Assembly (NCBI GenBank): GCA_020466095.1
Contig: CM035808.1
Coordinates: 186,001-250,000, forward strand
Length of the DNA: 64,000 nt
Source: Chlorops oryzae
Lineage: Eukaryota; Arthropoda; Insecta; Diptera; Chloropidae
Reading direction: 5' to 3'
The translations under genes and the position numbers were made by a program. Positions 55,630-64,000 of this stretch are shown here, piece by piece. The notes below the pieces were generated by a model. It did no database searches and was not told the origin of the DNA. It worked only from the letters and a program-made list of their open reading frames with translations. Numbering within the stretch: the first letter of the stretch is position 1; every line of letters starts with the position of its first letter.

Positions 55630-58600
55630 GTAAGCAAAAAAACCCGTTTAGTGATTTCCCCGCTTCCCCCATGTGCCCATGTGCCCATGCACAACTTACC
55701 GCTGGATGCATCATCGAAACATCAACGACATGAGCAACGCTGGGCGAGCAATTCAAGCCACAATGGTGACAGCGTCCTTTCACCGGATTCTCCTCTCATC
55801 GCAGCTTTTGATGGCAGCGCATTTACGGAATTTCGGCCCAAATCCACAAGCAAACAGCATACAGCTCGCACACTGCGGTCAGAATAACCGGTGTCCTTAT
55901 CGTCGGTCCGTCGCTCCATCGCTCCGATGGCGATTCGCATTCCGATGATGGCAAAACCTAAAGCCCATGCTCGATGCACTCCACGTGCTAACTTCCGCTG
56001 GCCAATGCATGCAATTCTCTCTCCTTTTAATTCCCCGCACTTGCCCATTCGGCACTTACACATTCATTCGGTATAATACAAACGCTTCTCTGCATTGTTC
56101 TTTCAGATTACATGGATTGATGGCTTCGGTAATGTTTTAACACAGAACATTGAGTACACGATTATACCGCTGCCCGACCTGCGGCGCTATACGGCGAAAT
56201 CGATATTGCGACTTACGCCAAAAAAGGAGCATCACAATACCTCGTTTACGTGTCAGGCGCAAAACACCGCCGACCGGACATACCGTTCGGCGAAAATACG
56301 CATCGAGGTGAGTAATCATGTACAAATACAACCAATGAATTGGATGTCGCCCCAGCGTCTGAGCGACCTGACGTTTTTCAGTAGCGCTCCTCGCTGTGAT
56401 CCGCTTTGCCAAGGATTGCACAATTTCCGAAACAAAATTGCCCATTCGAGCCAAGTACATACATGTGTGTGCGTGTGTGTGTACATGGCATGTGCAATTT
56501 CAGTCCGCGGCATTTTGCCACTTTTTGTGAAAATAGCCGAGCAAGACGGTCGGGACGGGACGGGACGGGACGGCATCATGTCAGTGGCCATTGTTGCATG
56601 CGATGATGAATAAACAAGCATGTGGAGGATGTGAAGGTGTAAGGTATTCAAAGCTTACGAGTCGCAAGGACGAATTGTTTCATTTCCTTTGCCGCAGTCC
56701 CTGCCAAAGGGTAGTCGAATTTAACGCCTGAAATTCCGGAGTTATGGTTTTACTCAGAAGTACTTAAAGTCGTCGAGCATTGAAAAAGTCAGGAGTCACT
56801 TTAGTGTCTCCTAAAAAATTGATTACTCAGATTTCTGGATATAATAGCCTTCAACTCCACACAGTTTTAGGTAGCGCCGTTGTCCTTTTTTAAAGCAGTT
56901 TTAGAATTGTTCATACAATTTTCGAGAATTCCACCCTACAGAAGACCTATTTTTTTATACCCGATACACTCTTGTGTCGAGGGTTTATTGCGTTTGTGTG
57001 GTTGTGTATAGCTTCCAGAACCATTCAAGATAGACCACACAAAATTTATATAGAAGTGATCAGCACCGTTTTCATAAAGAAATTGAGGAGAAGACGAAAT
57101 ATGCGGCCCTCAATGACCTTATTATTCTCCAGAATACCTCGTCTTAATCGTAGTGGTCTTGGGGCCTGTTTAAAAAAATGTTTTTTATCCATTCGGAGCA
57201 ATACGAAATCGAAATCGAAATAAAATAAAATTCCATTCCTTTTGATGTCCATTAGGAATTCAAAAGTATTACTCGCCTGTAAGGACATGCAATGCTAAAA
57301 AGGAGTAAAAAATGCAGGAATATCTCAGATTTGTGGAGTCATCCATTGCTCCGAAACGAGCATTCCTATTTTACTGGGGCATTTGTCAGGCTCGCCTGAC
57401 TACAACATCCTTACTTGTTTTAAATTTATGGGATCAAAATTATCAGAAATTAGCTTGAAAAAATTTCTACGACTAAAGAGGGCAATCATTATTAAGTTAA
57501 AAGACGTTGGCAACACGATTCTTTATTCGACATATCCTTCTATTCATATCTATGTTTAAAAATTGAGTAACAGACATTTCGATTCAATAGAGCTTTACCT
57601 TGCAGGTCAAATATGCACCGAAAGTTCAAGTGAACGTTATCGGAGGCGCTGTATCAGGCGGACGCATACCAGAGCACACACCTGTGCGATTAGAATGCAA
57701 AGCAGATGCCAACCCCAATGATGTTCGCTATCGTTGGTACCTCAATGACGAACCAATTGGCGGAGTCCAGAAAACAGAAATGGTGAGTGCAAAAATCATT
57801 CCAAGCTGAAGATATACATAGGTAGATACATATAAGTAAAACCTAGCACGATTGCCACCATGTGAAACGACTCTAATCAAATCAGAGTGTTCACCTGGTG
57901 TCGATCAGAAAACTGGTGCAGCGACAGAATCCATGTATTTTACTATAATTATTTTGATGAGATAAGATGTCTCCATCGATAAGTGCTAAAATCGGGTTTC
58001 TGCCGTGTGCGAACGCTTGCGCTCCCATAGGCTAGCGGGCACTGAGCTTCGTAGTTTCTTGGGCTTCCTGTGATTTTTTCTTTCTTTTTGTTTTTTTTTT
58101 TTTGTTATGCATATTGCTCCACTTGTTCAGTTTACCGATGGACGGGTATAATTATTGCAACAAAAAATGGCATTTCCTCACAAAGTTTCTAAATGCTCGT
58201 TACGTTACGTTGCGTTACGTTACGTTATAGCTACCCTCTCGTTTGTCGGCAGTTGCGCGTTGTATATATGTATGTATGCAGAACTAAAGATTGGCATGCA
58301 GTTTCAATAAAGCCGCTGAGCCAGTTCGACTGGATGTAATTTCCCGTAATTTCTCATTTGAACCGTAGAGATAAATGCTTATGGTTCTTTTTCAGTCTGC
58401 CATAAGTGGGGAGACAAATACGCAATTCATTCAATCATCTAATCAGTTAGTTTGAAACCAAGAGAAACCCCAACCCTGTGGCAATTGTGACTACCGCAAG
58501 TAGTGATACCATTTACAGAGGCGATATGCCACACCGACATTCGGAAACTGGACTCTATGCAGGCACTGGGAGCAATCGTAAATGTACCCTATGCACAGCC

Positions 58601-61600
58601 CATCAGTAAGAGAACACCTTTTTTTTTAAATTGGAGACAGATATTTCTCGAATTGTTCCTTTTAGGCCTTAACCCTCTCCCATGCTCAAAAATTCTTCCA
58701 GAAGAGTCTGTGTTTCTATTTTTTACTCTGACAAATTCCAACTCTGTGTCTTAAAGGACTGTCTATTCTGCTTTTTTCATCTATAATTATTGGCAACTTT
58801 TAATTTACTTCGGTTGACATCCATAACTACTCAAAAAATAAAACTGTATTATACCTTCTCATTTGTATTGTGCTCTTTCTCTATTTATACTGCTGGAGAT
58901 TGATTTGGAAGCTCTTATGGCGCTTAATCGGGGCCTGTTTTTAAAACAATATTGTATATCCTTTATTGAGAGACATATGTATAGGTTAGATTAGGTGTGG
59001 TTTGGTTAGGTTTGGTTAGGTTTGGTTAGGTTTGGTTAGGTTTGGTTAGGTTTGGTTAGTTGGTTAGGTTAGAGTTGAGTGTTGGTTAGTGTTAGGTTAG
59101 TTGTTAAGGTTAGTGATTAGGTTTTAGGTTAGTTAGGTTAGGTTAGAGTTAATAGGTTAGGTTAAGTTAGTTATGCAGTGTTTGTGTAGGTAGATTGTAG
59201 TAGGTTAGGTTAGGTAGGTTTGGTTAGGTAAGGTTAGTGTAGGATAGTTAGTTAGTAATGATTAGGTAAGGTTAGGTTAGTTTAGGCTAGGTTGGATTAG
59301 ATAAGATAGGGTTAGGTTAGGTTAAATAAGTTTGGGTTAGGTTAGGTTAGATAAGTTGGGTAGGTAGGTCAGATTAGATTAGATTAGATTAGATTAGATT
59401 AGATTAGATTAGATTAGATTAGATTAGGTTAGATTAGATTAGATTAGGTTAGATTAGATTAGATTAGGTTAGATTAGGTTAGATTAGGTTAGATTAGGTT
59501 AGATTAGGTTAGATTGAGGTTAGATTAGGTTAGATTAGGTTAGATTAGGTTAGATTAGGTTAGATAAGGTTAGATTAGGCTAGGTTAGATTAGATAAGAT
59601 TGGGTTAGGTTAGGTTAGATAAGTTTGGGTTAGGTTAAATAAGATTGGGTTAGAATCGGTTAGGTTAGGTTAATTAGGTTAGGCTAGGTAAGGTTAGGTT
59701 AGGCTAGGTTAGTTAAGTTAGTTTAGGTAAGGTTAGTTTAGGTTAGGTAAGGTTAGCTCAAAACGAGTGATTGCCGTATTTAAATTTCTATCAAAGAGGC
59801 CACGAGGAAAAACTTCGCTTGCCTAACTCTATTCCAAAAAAAGTGTTGCCTTTCGATTGTAACATAATGCTGTAGAATCAGAAAGAGGTGTACATGCCAA
59901 GATTAAATGGAATTTACATTCGCGATTTGCGAATTTTTCGTCAATAGGTCATTCGCAATGTTACACGGAAATTTCACGACGCGATTGTAAAGTGCGAGGT
60001 TCAGAATTCCGTTGGAAAGAGCGAGGACAGCGAAACGCTGGACATAAGCTGTAAGTTTAATGCATTAAAAATAAAATGGACTAATTTATTCATTCCAAAA
60101 TTTTGTAATCTTTTACTAGACGCACCAAGTTTTGCACAACGCCCACAGTCAATTGAAGCTGACTTCGGAAGTCAAGTTTCTCTAAACTGCGAAGTCGATG
60201 GCAACCCTACACCAGACATTGTCTGGATTCAACATCCTATTGATCGGGTAAGTTTTTAACTTTTTTATTACAAATCTATAAACATATATATGTATCTATG
60301 TATATATACCATCATATCTGGATGACAATTTTTCAAATACTTACCAGGTTGTTGGCACCAGTTCCAACTTGACATTCGTCGTGAGCAACGAAACAGCCGG
60401 TCGCTATTATTGCAAGGCAAATGTACCGGGCTACGCTGAGATATCGGCAGATGCTTACGTCTACATGAAAGGCTCACCTGCGATCACGTCTGCCCGCTAC
60501 CAATATGGACTTGTCGGTGACACGGCGCGTATAGAATGCTTTGCAACTTCCGTGCCTCGAGCCCGCCATGTTTCATGGACGTTTAATGGTCATGAGATTA
60601 GCTCCGAGTCAGGACATGACTATTCGATTCTGATTGATGCTATGCCGGGTGGCGTCAAATCGACCCTCATAATACGTGACAGTCAGGCCTACCACTACGG
60701 CAAATACAATTGCACAGTGGTGAATGATTACGGCAACGACGTGGTTGAAATCAATTTGCAAGCACAAAGTAAGTATCAGAAGCTTAATCTAAATCAATAG
60801 AAATATCCCTAGACATGGACATGTAGATATTTCCATGTACATACATACATATGTATGTATGAATATTCATGAAAACTAATATACTCATGTATGTAAATTT
60901 GTACTTTCAGAGAGCTTGCCATTATTTATGACGATTGTTGGAGGCGTGTCTATAATTGGATTCCTTTTGGTACTCACTCTTTTCGTCATCATCTATTTCA
61001 AGTGTAAGAAGCGATCCAAATTGCCACCAGCAGATGTCATAACCGAGCATCAAATCACAAAGAACGGCAGTAGCAGTGGAGGGAGTGTTGTCTGTAAAAT
61101 GGAGCCTGGTGATCGTACTTCAAATTATAGTGACTTGAAAGTGGACATATCAGGCGGGTACGTTCCCTATGGTGATTACAGCACCCATTACAGTCCGCCG
61201 CCCCAGTACCTTACAACGTGCTCAGTCAAGTCGAATAACAGCGGCAATGCAGCGACCATACTGCAGAACAATCATCAGAACCACCTGCAGCAACAACACC
61301 AACACCAGCAACAGCAGCAACATCAGCACCTACCCATGACATTCTTGTCCAACAATGGAGGCGGAAGTCTAACTGGCAGCATGATACGGCAGGACAACGG
61401 TCTGCCCAGCTTGCAGTCAACAACAGCTTCAGTGGTGAGCTCGTCGCCCAATGGCAGCTGCAGCAACCAGAGTACAGCCAACGCAACGCACATCATCGTG
61501 CCGACTTCAGTGGCGATTAACGTCGATCCGCGCTATAGCGCCATATATGGCAATCCATATTTAAGATCCTCGAACTCATCGCTACTGCCTCCACCGACGG

Positions 61601-61608
61601 CGGTTTAA
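55021..61608 (+). CDS. rst: Roughest (irreC-rst), Ig-superfamily cell-adhesion receptor, seven coding exons
   Basis: Type I membrane adhesion protein of the Neph/IRM family. In flies it acts in eye cell sorting, optic axon guidance and myoblast fusion by binding Hibris/Sticks-and-stones and itself. Exons: 55021-55629, 56107-56307, 57606-57782, 59948-60050, 60120-60247, 60348-60768, 60911-61608. All introns are GT..AG and phases match, giving 2,337 nt and 778 residues; the D. melanogaster protein is about 764 as I recall it. A signal-peptide core lies at about residues 23-34. Five Ig domains have cysteine pairs 87/145, 193/252, 301/345, 387/428 and 470/528. The membrane helix is about 553-576, followed by CKKR. 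The tail has the conserved PPADV, YVPYGDYSTHYSPPPQY and NPYLRSSNSSLLPPPTAV segments, a Gln/His-rich (opa-like) stretch and a C-terminal TAV PDZ ligand. The tail ending separates it from the paralog kirre. The Gly-rich insert I remember in Ig3 of the Drosophila protein is absent. Very sure of identity; the exact start is slightly less sure. Confidence 0.97.
56107..56307 (+). CDS. rst: rst coding exon 2: rest of Ig2
   Basis: Acceptor TTCTTTCAG|ATTACATGG and donor ATCGAG|GTGAGT; 201 nt, phase 0 at both ends, residues 204-270. It holds the core Ig tryptophan (ITWIDG, W206) and C252 in SFTCQAQN, completing the second Ig domain begun in exon 1. The flanking 477-bp intron 1 shows no element. Confidence 0.95.
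56955..57425 (+). repeat. 'TATACCC' interspersed repeat (Helitron/DINE-like) in rst intron 2
   Basis: It starts TTTATACCCGATACACTC, runs through GAGGGTTTATTGCGTTTGTG and ends GCCTGACTACAACATCCTTAC. The same order of blocks occurs at 7164-7775, so this is a dispersed family. The TATACCC...GGGTAT end hairpin and the GATCAG block resemble the DINE/Helitron-like repeats of Drosophila; class assignment is by resemblance only. It lies between rst exons 2 and 3 and contains no splice-consistent coding exon. Confidence 0.5.
57606..57782 (+). CDS. rst: rst coding exon 3: first half of Ig3
   Basis: Acceptor CCTTGCAG|GTCAAATAT and donor GAAATG|GTGAGT; 177 nt, phase 0 at both ends, residues 271-329. It starts with the conserved VKYAPKV strand, has the first Ig3 cysteine (C301, VRLEC) and the core tryptophan in YRWYLNDEP. 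The stretch between VNV and VRLEC is short compared with the Gly-rich loop I recall from the D. melanogaster protein. Confidence 0.95.
58983..59757 (+). repeat. TTAGG/TTAGA pentamer array in rst intron 3
   Basis: About 775 bp built almost only from TTAGG, TTAGA and GGTTT-type pentamers. It opens with a 10-mer GGTTTGGTTA block (about 58,998-59,057), passes through irregular GGTTAGG, then a pure (TTAGA)n block at about 59,365-59,425, then an alternating TTAGATTAGG block to about 59,580, and decays at the 3' end. The 5-bp register resembles the arthropod telomere repeat, which Diptera have lost, so it is best read as an intronic satellite. Confidence 0.9.
59948..60050 (+). CDS. rst: rst coding exon 4: second half of Ig3
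   Basis: Acceptor GTCAATAG|GTCATTCGC and donor ATAAGCT|GTAAGT; 103 nt, phase 0 in and phase 1 out. It encodes VIRNVTRKFHDAIVKCEVQN and the SEDSETLDIS strand, with the second Ig3 cysteine at C345. The exon lies about 190 bp after the end of the TTAGG-like array in intron 3. Confidence 0.95.
60120..60247 (+). CDS. rst: rst coding exon 5: first half of Ig4
   Basis: Acceptor TTTTACTAG|ACGCACC after a 69-bp intron; donor GATCGG|GTAAGT; 128 nt, phase 1 in and phase 0 out. It encodes YAPSFAQRPQSIEAD and on to WIQHPIDR, with the first Ig4 cysteine (C387). The very short introns 4 and 5 are typical of flies. Confidence 0.95.
60348..60768 (+). CDS. rst: rst coding exon 6: second half of Ig4 and all of Ig5
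   Basis: Acceptor CTTACCAG|GTTGTTGGC; donor CACAAA|GTAAGT; 421 nt, phase 0 in and phase 1 out, residues 407-546. It has the classic AGRYYCKANVPGYAEISA end of Ig4 (C428), then Ig5 with C470, the core tryptophan in HVSWTFNG and C528 in GKYNCTVVNDYGN. N-glycosylation sequons are visible at NLT, NET and NCT. Confidence 0.96.
60911..61608 (+). CDS. rst: rst last coding exon: membrane helix and cytoplasmic tail
   Basis: Acceptor TACTTTCAG|AGAGCTTG, stop TAA at 61606-61608; 698 nt. Residues about 553-576 form one hydrophobic helix followed by the stop-transfer CKKR. The 200-residue tail contains PPADVITEHQITKNG, a Tyr-rich block YVPYGDYSTHYSPPPQY, a Gln/His run of about 22 residues coded mostly by CAG/CAA/CAC (opa-like), and a Ser/Asn/Thr-rich region ending SSLLPPPTAV. 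The final TAV matches a class I PDZ ligand. The Gln/His run is likely to vary in length between alleles. Confidence 0.96.
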
Positions 61609-61931
61609 GCGCGATGAAGCATCAAAAGAAAGACTTACAATTATATGTGTGTGTGTGTAGATGTACTCATGTAGTTAGGCAGTTTAGAATTTGTTATGCG
61701 ATTGCAGCTTCCTTGATCTCAAGCCCTGATCGAAACAAGTCGAAAGGACGAACAAACAGATACATATATCTTAGCCATCTATCATGCGCCAGGCCTCTTA
61801 TGAATTCCTAAAACTCCTGGAATGAAACTCCTTAGAATGAAACTCCTTAGAATGATGATGAAGCTCGAAGTAAATTAATGACCGTCCTTGAGGAGCAAAT
61901 GAAAAACAGCTCCTAAGAGCTTTGTCCTTAT

Positions 61932-61962
<31 letters not shown>

Positions 61963-62150
61963 CTGGTGAGGGCATTTTTGATACACATACAAACATACAT
62001 ACATATATGCGTTAAAATTTTTGGCTTAGTAGAAAAAAATCGACGTTAAAATTCGGCAAATTTTTAAGATATTTCTTAGTCGCCCACTTGCTCGTAATCA
62101 AGGAGGCAACCGACAAATGTGGATGCCATGACATAATGCCAAATAAAAGT
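61609..62150 (+). other. Probable rst 3' UTR
   Basis: Sequence after the rst stop with no other gene. It contains a (GA)n run at 61935-61962 and an AATAAA hexamer at about 62141-62146 inside GCCAAATAAAAGTG, the first clear poly(A) signal. A second candidate (TTTAATAAACG) lies near 62548. The true end of the transcript needs RNA data. Confidence 0.4.
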
Positions 62151-63589
62151 GAAGTGACAAATGACATTTACAAATCTCGGCACTCGTTCACGGCGCTTCT
62201 ATCGGATATGAGACTCGATGTCGACTTGATCCCGACCCTTATCCTACGACTTATACCCCGACAACATCAAATGTAACGAATCGCAATGTTGCAGCCGCCC
62301 CTGCCCTGCCCTGCCACATCGTTGCTCGTCCACGCGCCCATTCCATTCGTGCGAGCAACAAACAAAGATGCCGGGAGGGATTTCAAGTGCGTAGACACTT
62401 TACAAATTGAGTTCGAAACAGACAAAACGAGGACAAACAAAAATATAAAATGAACGAAAAAAGCAATTTCTCCTTCAACAAGCATTTGTTTGGGTGTGTG
62501 TGTGAGCTCGTGTGTGTGTGTGTGTGCTTGCGACGCGCCGAAAAATGGGGTAGATTTAATAAACGCACGAAATTTTTCCCAAATATATTTTATTGTAAGG
62601 CCTCCCGCACGTATGGCATGAACCAACCGCCCGACCGCCCGCCCTGGAAAGTATTGCTGTGAGTTGGCCCTCGCAGTAATTGTTGCTAAGAGACATGGGA
62701 CACGGCACATGGAGCACAAAGGCCGTTCTGTAGCACAGCAGTCCGGAATGCGAAAGCTCAGCCCCGCGGGTGTTATTCGAACTTTTACTCTAATTATCTG
62801 GCTGAGTAAAATAATACTCGCACATTTACGCTACTTCTTTTTTTTTTGTGTTTTGTCGGATATCAGCTCCTGCTAACGTCTAATTACATCAGTCGCAGCT
62901 TAAAATTCCAATGTGTCTCAACCCAGCTCATTTCATTTCGCATATAATGAGCGTTCTGAAAACCGAAAATGCCCTAAACTTCAAAATGGAATGGTTCCAG
63001 AGCATTAGATTGGAAGAATAAATGCGATTTCGCACGCTAAAGCGCTTGTGGATGCGAATGCGAACGCCGAATCCCTTAGAATCATACAATTTATTCTGTG
63101 CATTCACTGAATTCTCAGAGCCAATTAGCCGTTCCGAAGTAGAATGCTTGTCCTGCAAAACTCATGGTCGGCCACCAGAGCAGATACCATAAAGCATCAT
63201 TTATAGTTTTGTAGAGAAATCCATAGTTTTTCATTAGTATATGCAATCCACACACATCAATCAAATCTGTGCGAATTTCATTTCGGCTTCCTTTTCCACT
63301 TCCGCTTGCTCACATATGTATGTGAGGAGGATTTCTCAGTTAATCGCCATAGAAAAGTTTTCTCATTACCAGCAGGAGGAGGAGGAGGAGGAGGTTATTG
63401 TAATGCCTTTTGCATGCGAACATTAAATTCTTATTATAGGGGCCGGGGCGTCTAAGCATTTTTCTTTCTATTCATTTGTCTTGATCTTCTATACCTACTC
63501 CCTCATACCTTCATACTTCCTTAAATTTTTAGTTAAATCTCTAGTATTTTTCTTTCAAAAACTGATTCGAAATCCTCTCTTAAAATAAC
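62151..63589. other. Intergenic DNA downstream of rst
   Basis: (GT)n near 62,493-62,524 and GGA run near 63,375-63,393. The 150-codon - strand frame at 62,267-62,719 has no recognisable similarity and overlaps microsatellite. No further gene. Confidence 0.5.
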
Positions 63590-63591
63590 AA

Positions 63592-64000
63592 AGGGGGTCT
63601 TCTCATTGAAAACCCGTTTTTTGGACCCTTTTTAAAAAAATTCTTATTTGAAAACGCAAAGAATAATTGAAAACTTTTTTTATTTATTTTATTACAAAAG
63701 GTTCAAAGTAAATAAAAAAATTTTTTTTGCCTCGATACGTGGGCTGTTCAAAAAGTAATAAGACTTCAAAGTTGGTGGTGAAAAAAAAAGGTGCCGTCAC
63801 GGCGGCACGATTCCGGGTCTCCGGAGCGTCCGAAATGGAAAAAAAAAAACGGGGTTATAATTAGTATAGATGTAATTCTCGGGTGAACCTCAAGCTTAAT
63901 TTTGTGATTTTTTTTGACAAAATGGCGGCCATTCAAAAAAAAAAATTTCAATTTCGGGCTTTTTTTTTGTAGTTTAGTGTAAAAAAAAAAATAGTAAAAA
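63592..64000. mobile_element. 700-bp repeat family R, copy 3, running off the window
   Basis: It starts GGGGGTCTTCTCATTGAAAA after ACAAA (no TTAA here) and is collinear with the first 400 bp of the complete copy at 33070, with a few single-base differences. Confidence 0.85.

Noticed and set aside
55109..55783. - strand frames across rst exon 1 and intron 1
   Set aside because: Shadows of the rst exon; the + strand gene explains the sequence fully.
58983..59757. Telomere remnant
   Set aside because: Flies lack TTAGG telomeres and the array mixes TTAGA and GGTTT pentamers; kept only as an unusual satellite.
62267..62719. 150-codon - strand frame downstream of rst
   Set aside because: Overlaps a (GT)n microsatellite and has no recognisable domain.

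Overview
The window comes from a higher (brachyceran) fly. It carries one certain gene, the fly ortholog of roughest (rst/irreC), spread over seven coding exons at 55,021-61,608 on the + strand. The rest is AT-rich non-coding DNA filled with mobile elements and simple repeats. Base composition, many ATACATATGTAC-type words, intact and decayed mariner copies and 'TATACCC' interspersed repeats fit an acalyptrate fly with a fairly large genome, perhaps a tephritid; the species cannot be fixed from sequence alone.

Layout. 1-9 kb: gene-poor DNA with a hAT-type end, a Helitron-like fragment, a 975-bp TIR element carrying two tRNA-like segments and a nested SINE, one unassigned candidate exon (4,221-4,299) and a foldback-like element. 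9-15 kb: a stack of nested elements that includes an intact mariner transposase gene, two TIR elements that share a core but not their ends, a SINE with target duplications, and two small hAT-type MITEs. 15.6-18.0 kb: a near-exact 1-kb duplication whose second unit reads like a mixture of two sequences, ending in a 43-bp palindrome, probably an assembly artefact. 19.7-20.0 kb: a frameshifted acylphosphatase-like gene without its catalytic residues. 22.5-27.9 kb: CGATA-rich hAT end, MITEs, another tRNA-like TIR element and a 700-bp repeat (complete at 33.1 kb, again at 63.6 kb). 30.1-30.9 kb: a 790-bp polypyrimidine (CT)n tract. 35.9-36.3 kb: a possible transcription start and leader. 40.0 kb and 49.6 kb: MITEs with long inverted ends. 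43.5-45.5 kb: a three-level nest with a hAT-type element flanked by a perfect 8-bp duplication. 52.5-53.7 kb: a dead mariner. 54.0-54.5 kb: an almost pure A/T tandem tract just before rst.

rst is an immunoglobulin-superfamily adhesion protein. Its seven exons join in frame to 778 residues: signal peptide, five Ig domains, one membrane segment and a glutamine/histidine-rich cytoplasmic tail ending in a Thr-Ala-Val PDZ ligand. Introns 2 and 3 hold a Helitron-like repeat and a 780-bp TTAGG/TTAGA array. The DNA upstream of 54,976 is probably 5' intron plus regulatory sequence, as large fly developmental genes usually have.

The most interesting pattern is a group of TIR elements in which short subterminal words repeat in both orientations, the word differs from element to element, and several carry internal Pol III A/B-box tRNA-like segments. 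Two of them share a core while having unrelated ends. In the hAT-type group the word is CGATA/TATCGATA, the motif bound by the fly BED-finger proteins BEAF-32 and DREF, the latter itself derived from a hAT transposase.
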